This document shows, piece after piece, positions 59,969-64,000 of a DNA stretch of 64,000 nucleotides. This stretch comes from Bradyrhizobium sp. OK095 (GTDB taxonomy: Bacteria; Pseudomonadota; Alphaproteobacteria; Rhizobiales; Xanthobacteraceae). The DNA is taken from the NCBI RefSeq assembly GCF_900109945.1, contig NZ_FOBX01000011.1:1-64000 (forward strand), written 5' to 3'. The first letter of the stretch is position 1. Every line of letters starts with the position of its first letter. Both the position numbers and the translations under genes were made by a program. Under the pieces are notes generated by a model. The model made no database searches. It worked only from the letters and a program-made list of their open reading frames with translations, and was not told where the DNA came from.

Positions 59969-60119
59969 CCCCTCTCTCCTTGTGGGAGAGGGTGGCTCGC
60001 CGCGTAGCGGCGAGACGGGTGAGGGGTTTCTCTCCCCGCGTGAGCCTCTCGCAGCACGACTCGCAGATGCAACCCCTTGTCCGGCGCTTCGCGCCACCTT
60101 CTCCCACAAGGGGAGAAGG
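59969..60119. repeat. Palindromic intergenic element, family F, inside the catabolic operon
   Basis: CCTCTCTCCTTGTGGGAGAGGGTGGC (59969 on) pairs with GCCACCTTCTCCCACAAGGGGAGAAGG (ending 60119), around CGCCGCGTAGCGGCG and smaller stems. It fills the gap between hmgA and the fumarylacetoacetase gene, and its right end provides the GGAGAAGG-rich sequence just before the next start. Confidence 0.85.
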
Positions 60120-60139
60120 AAGAAAGGTCCGAGCTAAAC

Positions 60140-61414
60140 GTGACAACCCATCCCAACGATCCCAGCCTCCGCTCCTTCATCGACATCGATCCCGCCTCCG
60201 ACTTCCCGATTCAGAACCTGCCTTATGGGGTGTTCTCGACCGTGGCCAATCCGACGCCGCGGGTCGGCGTCGCGATCGGCGATTACGTGCTCGATCTCTG
60301 GGAGCTCGAGCAGGACTCCCGGCTCGACGTTGGCCCGCTCGGGGTATTCTCCGGCGCCTCGCTCAATCCCTTCATGGCGCTGGGACCAAAGATCTGGGCG
60401 AAGACGCGGGCGCGGATCAGCGAGCTGCTGCAGCATGATCATCCGGAGCTGCGCGACAACGAGGAGCTGCGCCAGCAGGCGCTGGTGCCGATGCGCGATG
60501 CAAAGCTGCATCTCCCCTTCGCGGTCTCCGGCTACACCGACTTTTATTCGTCGAAAGAGCACGCCACCAATGTCGGCGTGATGTTCCGCGGCAAGGACAA
60601 TGCGCTGCAGCCGAACTGGCTGCATATGCCGATCGGCTATAACGGCCGCGCGTCAACTGTCGTCGTCAGCGGCACAAAAGTGAAGCGCCCGCGCGGGCAG
60701 TTGAAGCCGCCGAATGTCGAGGTGCCTAGTTTTGGGCCATGCAAGCGGCTCGATTTCGAGCTGGAGATGGGTGTCGTGGTCGGCCAACCCTCAGCCATGG
60801 GCGGCATGCTCACAGAGCAACAAGCCGAGGAGATGATCTTCGGCTTCGTGCTGCTCAACGACTGGAGCGCACGCGATATCCAGCAATGGGAATATGTGCC
60901 GCTCGGGCCGTTTCTTGCGAAAGCGTTCGCGACCTCGATCAGCCCGTGGGTGGTGGCGCGCGAGGCGCTGGAGCCGTTCCGCCTGAAGGGGCCGGAGCAG
61001 GAGCCCGTGCCGCTCGACTATCTTAGGCAGGCGAAGCCGCAGAACTACAATCTGGAGCTCGATGTCTCCTTGCGTGCCGCCGGCGCTAATGCGCCCGCCG
61101 GCATCAGCCGCACCAATTTCAAATACATGTACTGGTCCTCGGTGCAGCAGCTGATGCACCATGCCTCCAGCGGTTGCGCCATGAATGTCGGCGATCTCCT
61201 CGGCAGCGGCACCATCTCCGGCCCGGAGAAGAACCAGCGCGGCAGTCTCTTGGAGATCAGCTGGAACGGCACCGAGCCGGCCGAACTCCCCGGCGGCGTC
61301 AAGCGCTCGTTCCTGGATGACGGCGACAGCCTCGTCATGCGCGGCTGGTGCCAGGGCAACGGCTATCGCGTCGGGTTCGGCGAGGTCGAGGGGACGATTT
61401 TGGCGGCGGAGTAG
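60140..61414 (+). CDS. fahA: Fumarylacetoacetase
   Basis: A 424-residue hydrolase that splits fumarylacetoacetate to fumarate and acetoacetate, the last step of tyrosine breakdown. The N-terminal SH3-like part is followed by the FAH domain: metal ligands Asp in SGYTDFYSS, Glu residues in DFELEMGVVVG and Asp in LLNDWSARDIQQWEY; G-T-I-S-G-P-E and V-G-F-G-E-V-E-G-T-I close the domain. GTG 60140 is chosen because the repeat ends just before it; frames upstream belong to the repeat. Complete by length. Confidence 0.94.
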   Translation: MTTHPNDPSLRSFIDIDPASDFPIQNLPYGVFSTVANPTPRVGVAIGDYVLDLWELEQDSRLDVGPLGVFSGASLNPFMALGPKIWAKTRARISELLQHDHPELRDNEELRQQALVPMRDAKLHLPFAVSGYTDFYSSKEHATNVGVMFRGKDNALQPNWLHMPIGYNGRASTVVVSGTKVKRPRGQLKPPNVEVPSFGPCKRLDFELEMGVVVGQPSAMGGMLTEQQAEEMIFGFVLLNDWSARDIQQWEYVPLGPFLAKAFATSISPWVVAREALEPFRLKGPEQEPVPLDYLRQAKPQNYNLELDVSLRAAGANAPAGISRTNFKYMYWSSVQQLMHHASSGCAMNVGDLLGSGTISGPEKNQRGSLLEISWNGTEPAELPGGVKRSFLDDGDSLVMRGWCQGNGYRVGFGEVEGTILAAE

Positions 61415-61432
61415 GCGGCGTGTAGAGAGAGT

Positions 61433-61744
61433 CTACCGCTTCTCCGGCGCCACGTCCTTGATCCGCGCGCAATGCGCCGCGACATCCTCCACGCTGTACT
61501 TCAAATGCACCCGTTTGTCGGACGGCGCCTGCTTCGTCGTGCACACGCCCGGCCGCCATTCCTGCGTTGGCCTGATCGGGCGCGGGGCAAAACCGCCGCC
61601 GCAGTTTGGACAGACGTTGGAGAGCTTTGCCTCCACGCAGTCCGCACAGAACGTGCATTCGTACGAGCAGATCCGCGCATCTGCTGCGCTTGGCGGCAGG
61701 TCGCGGTCGCAATATTCGCAGTTCGGTCGAAGCTGGAGGGCCAT
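61433..61744 (-). CDS. DUF1272 zinc-ribbon-like protein
   Basis: A 103-residue protein. The first 60 residues hold nine cysteines in the pattern NCEYCDRDLPP, CSYECTFCADCVE and CPNCGG, typical of DUF1272, which likely binds two zinc ions. The C-terminal 35 residues are extra to the usual DUF1272 length. ATG 61744 gives the standard MALQLRPNC start. Converges with the fumarylacetoacetase gene. Function unknown. Confidence 0.88.
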   Translation of the reverse strand: MALQLRPNCEYCDRDLPPSAADARICSYECTFCADCVEAKLSNVCPNCGGGFAPRPIRPTQEWRPGVCTTKQAPSDKRVHLKYSVEDVAAHCARIKDVAPEKR

Positions 61745-61817
61745 GAGTGAATCTCCGCAGATTGACCTGATCATCGCAGATCGCGCGCGGGGCGCGAATG
61801 GCGTAGTTCCCTCGATT

Positions 61818-62297
61818 TCAGCCAGCCTTTAAATCCTTCAGCGGCAGCTTTGAGCTTTCCTTCAGCTTGTCGAGCACGATCGAGGAGCGCACATGCGCCA
61901 CGCTCTGGTGCGGCATCAAGACGTCGTTGACGAGATTGGAGAGGCCCTTGAGATCGCGCAGCACGGCCTTCAGCACGTAGTCGGCATCGCCTGTCAGCGA
62001 ATAAGCCTCCTGGATTTCGTCGATCCGGTTGACCAGCGTGCGGAAGCGTTTCGAATTGTCCGGCGAGTGGGTCGCAAGCCCGACCTGTATGAAGGCGATC
62101 ACGCCGAAGCCGAGCGCCTCGCTGGAGAGATCGGCGTGATAGCCTGCAATCACCTTCTCCTCCTCCAGCCGCATCCGCCGGCGCGAGCATTGCGAGGCGG
62201 AAAGCCCCGCGAGATCGGCGAGCTCCTGGTTGGTGAGGCGGCCGTCCTCCTGGAGCGCGCCGAGGATCTTGAGGTCGAAGGCGTCTACCGGAATCAT
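61818..62297 (-). CDS. Lrp/AsnC-family regulator
   Basis: A 159-residue regulator: the HTH is GRLTNQELADLAGLSASQCSRRRMRLEEE, followed by the RAM ligand domain with E-A-Y-S-L-T-G-D-A-D-Y-V-L-K-A-V. Divergent from hppD, with a palindrome between, so the likely target is the tyrosine pathway, sensing an amino acid. ATG 62297 is preferred: a GTG at 62321 would put the palindrome inside the coding region. Confidence 0.9.
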   Translation of the reverse strand: MIPVDAFDLKILGALQEDGRLTNQELADLAGLSASQCSRRRMRLEEEKVIAGYHADLSSEALGFGVIAFIQVGLATHSPDNSKRFRTLVNRIDEIQEAYSLTGDADYVLKAVLRDLKGLSNLVNDVLMPHQSVAHVRSSIVLDKLKESSKLPLKDLKAG

Positions 62298-62315
62298 GCG
62301 TCTTTTGTCCAATTC

Positions 62316-62332
62316 ATGCACGGATCGTGCAT
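62316..62332. promoter_or_regulatory. Palindrome ATGCACG-GAT-CGTGCAT, possible Lrp operator
   Basis: Perfect 7-bp arms with a 3-bp spacer, 19 bp upstream of the Lrp start and about 87 bp upstream of the hppD start. Symmetry and place suggest the Lrp protein binds here. Confidence 0.55.
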
Positions 62333-62418
62333 ATGATAGCCAAAAGACGTCCCGTTTGCACGCTCCTTGCGCGTCCTATGAAGGATAGTTCGGCCCAGCA
62401 GCAATTTGGGAGAACAGC

Positions 62419-63537
62419 ATGGGTCCGTTTCCGCACGATGCACCGCCGGCCACCATCAGCGCCGACAATCCGATGGGCACCGACGGGTTCGAGTTCGTCG
62501 AATATGCACACCCCAATCCGGAACAGCTGCATGCGCTGTTCAAGCTGATGGGCTATGCGCCCGTCGCGCGCCACAAGAGCAAGACAATCACGGTCTATCG
62601 CCAGGGCGACATCAACTATCTCGTCAACGAGGAGCCCGGCACCCACGGCTACGATTTCGTCGCCGCGCACGGCCCCTGCGCGCCTTCGATGGCTTTTCGC
62701 GTGGTCGATGCGAAGGCGGCCTATGACCGCGCGATTTCACTCGGTGCTGAGCCAGCGGAAGTGTCATCGGCGCAGAAGACCCTCGATGTCCCCGCCATCA
62801 AGGGCATCGGCGGCAGTTTGCTGTATTTCGTCGATCGCTATGGGGCCAAGGGCTCGGCCTATGATGCCGAGTATGAATGGCTTGGTGCGCGCGATCCGCG
62901 GCCCGCCGGAGCCGGCCTGTTCTATCTCGATCATCTCACCCACAACGTTCACCGCGGCCGCATGGATGTGTGGACCGGCTTCTATGAGAAGCTTTTCAAT
63001 TTCCGCCAGATTCGCTTCTTCGACATCGAGGGCCGCGCCTCGGGCCTGTTCTCGCGTGCGCTGACGAGCCCGGACGGCAAAATCCGGATTCCGATCAACG
63101 AGGACGCCGGCGATTCCGGCCAGATCGAGGAATATCTAAAAATCTATCGCGGCGAGGGCATCCAGCACATCGCCTGCGGCTGTAGCGATATCTATCGCAC
63201 CATCGAAGGCCTGCGCGAGGCCGGCCTGCCGTTCATGCCGGCGCCGCCCGAGACCTATTTCGAGCGAATCGACGCGCGCCTGCCGAAGCACGGCGAGGAT
63301 CTCGCGCGGCTGCACAAGAACGGCATTTTGATCGACGGCGAAGGCGTGGTCGACGGTGGCCAGACCAAAGTGCTCTTGCAGATCTTTTCGGCCAACGCGA
63401 TCGGCCCGATCTTCTTCGAATTCATCCAGCGCAAAGGCGATGACGGCTTTGGAGAGGGCAATTTCAAGGCATTGTTCGAATCGATCGAGGAAGATCAGAT
63501 CCGGCGCGGGGTGCTGAAGGTGGATGACGCGGCGTAG
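62419..63537 (+). CDS. hppD: 4-hydroxyphenylpyruvate dioxygenase
   Basis: A 372-residue enzyme that turns 4-hydroxyphenylpyruvate into homogentisate. It has two vicinal-oxygen-chelate halves; iron ligands are the His in LDHLTHNVHRGRM, the His in GIQHIACGC and the Glu in IFFEFIQRKGD. The C-terminal FKALFESIEEDQIRRGVL is the gating helix region. GGGAG precedes ATG 62419 by six bases. It supplies the substrate of HmgA encoded 3 kb upstream. Confidence 0.95.
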   Translation: MGPFPHDAPPATISADNPMGTDGFEFVEYAHPNPEQLHALFKLMGYAPVARHKSKTITVYRQGDINYLVNEEPGTHGYDFVAAHGPCAPSMAFRVVDAKAAYDRAISLGAEPAEVSSAQKTLDVPAIKGIGGSLLYFVDRYGAKGSAYDAEYEWLGARDPRPAGAGLFYLDHLTHNVHRGRMDVWTGFYEKLFNFRQIRFFDIEGRASGLFSRALTSPDGKIRIPINEDAGDSGQIEEYLKIYRGEGIQHIACGCSDIYRTIEGLREAGLPFMPAPPETYFERIDARLPKHGEDLARLHKNGILIDGEGVVDGGQTKVLLQIFSANAIGPIFFEFIQRKGDDGFGEGNFKALFESIEEDQIRRGVLKVDDAA

Positions 63538-63556
63538 AGCGCGGCAAAACCGGTGT

Positions 63557-63650
63557 CGTAGGGTGGGCAAAGCGTAAGCGTGTCCACCATTGCTATCGAG
63601 GTCGCGGAGAAATGGTGGGCACGGCGCTATGCGCCTTTGCCTACCCTACG
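63557..63650. repeat. Palindromic intergenic element, family G
   Basis: CGTAGGGTGGGCAAAGCG pairs with GCGCCTTTGCCTACCCTACG, and inner TGTCCACCA pairs with TGGTGGGCA. It lies between the convergent hppD and CoA-transferase genes. The CGTAGGGTGGGCAAAG type is very common in Bradyrhizobium, to my knowledge. Confidence 0.85.
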
Positions 63651-63665
63651 GATTCGTGCGCGGGG

Positions 63666-64000
63666 TTACTTTGCCGCTTTCCACGCAGCCGTCACCGCCG
63701 CAATCTCCGCACCTTCCGGCTCGCGAACCGCCGACGGCGTCCGCGAGAAGCGCGGCGCCGGCGCCGGCTGCTTCACGCCGTGGCGCTCGATGAAGACCTC
63801 GCGGGCGACCATGTGCGGATGCTCGGTCGCTTCCGACATGGTCAGCACGGGCGCAAAGCAGATGTCGGTGCCTTCCATGATCTTGCACCAGTCCTCGCGC
63901 GTCTTGCTCTTGAACACCGCTTTCAGTTTCTCCTTCAGCGCCGGCCAGGCCTTGGGGTTCATCTGCGCGTCGAAATCGGCGTCAGTCAGGCCCGCGTGCT
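63666..64000 (-). CDS. CaiB/BaiF-type CoA-transferase, C-terminal end (cut by window edge)
   Basis: The frame is open to the last base and ends at TAA 63666-63668; it reads HAGLTDADFDAQMNPKAW and then the C-terminal part of an alpha-methylacyl-CoA racemase-like protein, with E-G-T-D-I-C-F-A-P-V-L-T-M-S-E-A, H-P-H-M-V-A-R and P-A-P-A-P-R-F-S-R-T-P. Catalytic residues are upstream, outside the window. Role in branched-chain or aromatic acyl-CoA handling cannot be told from this part. Confidence 0.82.
   Translation of the reverse strand, partial: HAGLTDADFDAQMNPKAWPALKEKLKAVFKSKTREDWCKIMEGTDICFAPVLTMSEATEHPHMVAREVFIERHGVKQPAPAPRFSRTPSAVREPEGAEIAAVTAAWKAAK

Overview
The window is high-GC, gene-dense DNA that looks like the chromosome of an alphaproteobacterium of the Rhizobiales, most likely Bradyrhizobium or a close relative. 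The reasons are codon use, the many orphan response regulators, the GNE-type S9 peptidases and hydrolases with rhizobial flavour, and above all several families of palindromic intergenic repeats of the type scattered through bradyrhizobial genomes. This placement is inference from family resemblance; no rRNA, tRNA, CRISPR array, insertion sequence or phage gene is visible.

Layout. 1-3660: end of a chemotaxis cluster (cheW end, cheY, cheR, a PilZ-like gene), then a free receiver, a small unknown gene and a FixJ-like regulator. 3814-7807: a receiver protein and a 1.2-kresidue hybrid histidine kinase on the minus strand. 7999-15100: a GntR repressor diverging, across a perfect 28-bp palindrome, from an operon for an ABC importer, an IlvD/Edd sugar-acid dehydratase and an RraA-type aldolase-like protein, followed by an exported SMP-30 lactonase; together they suggest uptake and non-phosphorylative breakdown of a sugar acid or lactone. 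15225-28081: S9 peptidase, an MBOAT O-acetyltransferase with a periplasmic SGNH-like partner, serine-glyoxylate aminotransferase, a nuclease-like protein, an unknown 576-residue protein, a catalytically broken caspase-like protein, an orphan efflux adaptor and a beta-propeller lactonase. 28082-33540: two very small membrane-protein candidates, a GMC oxidoreductase, two NmrA-like dehydrogenase-fold proteins and a LysR regulator. 33593-47275: envelope and signalling genes (GGDEF-EAL protein, LysM protein, Spy-like protein, vapBC toxin-antitoxin pair, class III adenylate cyclase, AsmA protein, Crp/Fnr regulator). 47280-53952: toxin remnant, RND pump with its adaptor, OmpA-like lipoprotein-free protein, and a second broken caspase-like protein fused to TPRs. 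54323-64000: an AHL-lactonase-like hydrolase and a complete tyrosine/homogentisate catabolic region (MarR regulator, FAD monooxygenase, DUF2783 protein, unusual MBL protein, hmgA, fumarylacetoacetase, Lrp regulator, hppD), ending in a truncated CoA-transferase gene.

Themes worth a second look: (1) a set of proteins that keep their fold but have lost textbook catalytic residues (two caspase-like proteins, a staphylococcal-nuclease-like protein, an MBL protein that keeps only one zinc site); (2) Crp-type sites, one of them a perfect consensus match, in the upstream regions of both caspase-like genes and of the Crp gene itself; (3) two efflux adaptors that share a pair of cysteines; (4) at least seven families of palindromic intergenic elements, one present four times, almost always between convergent genes.
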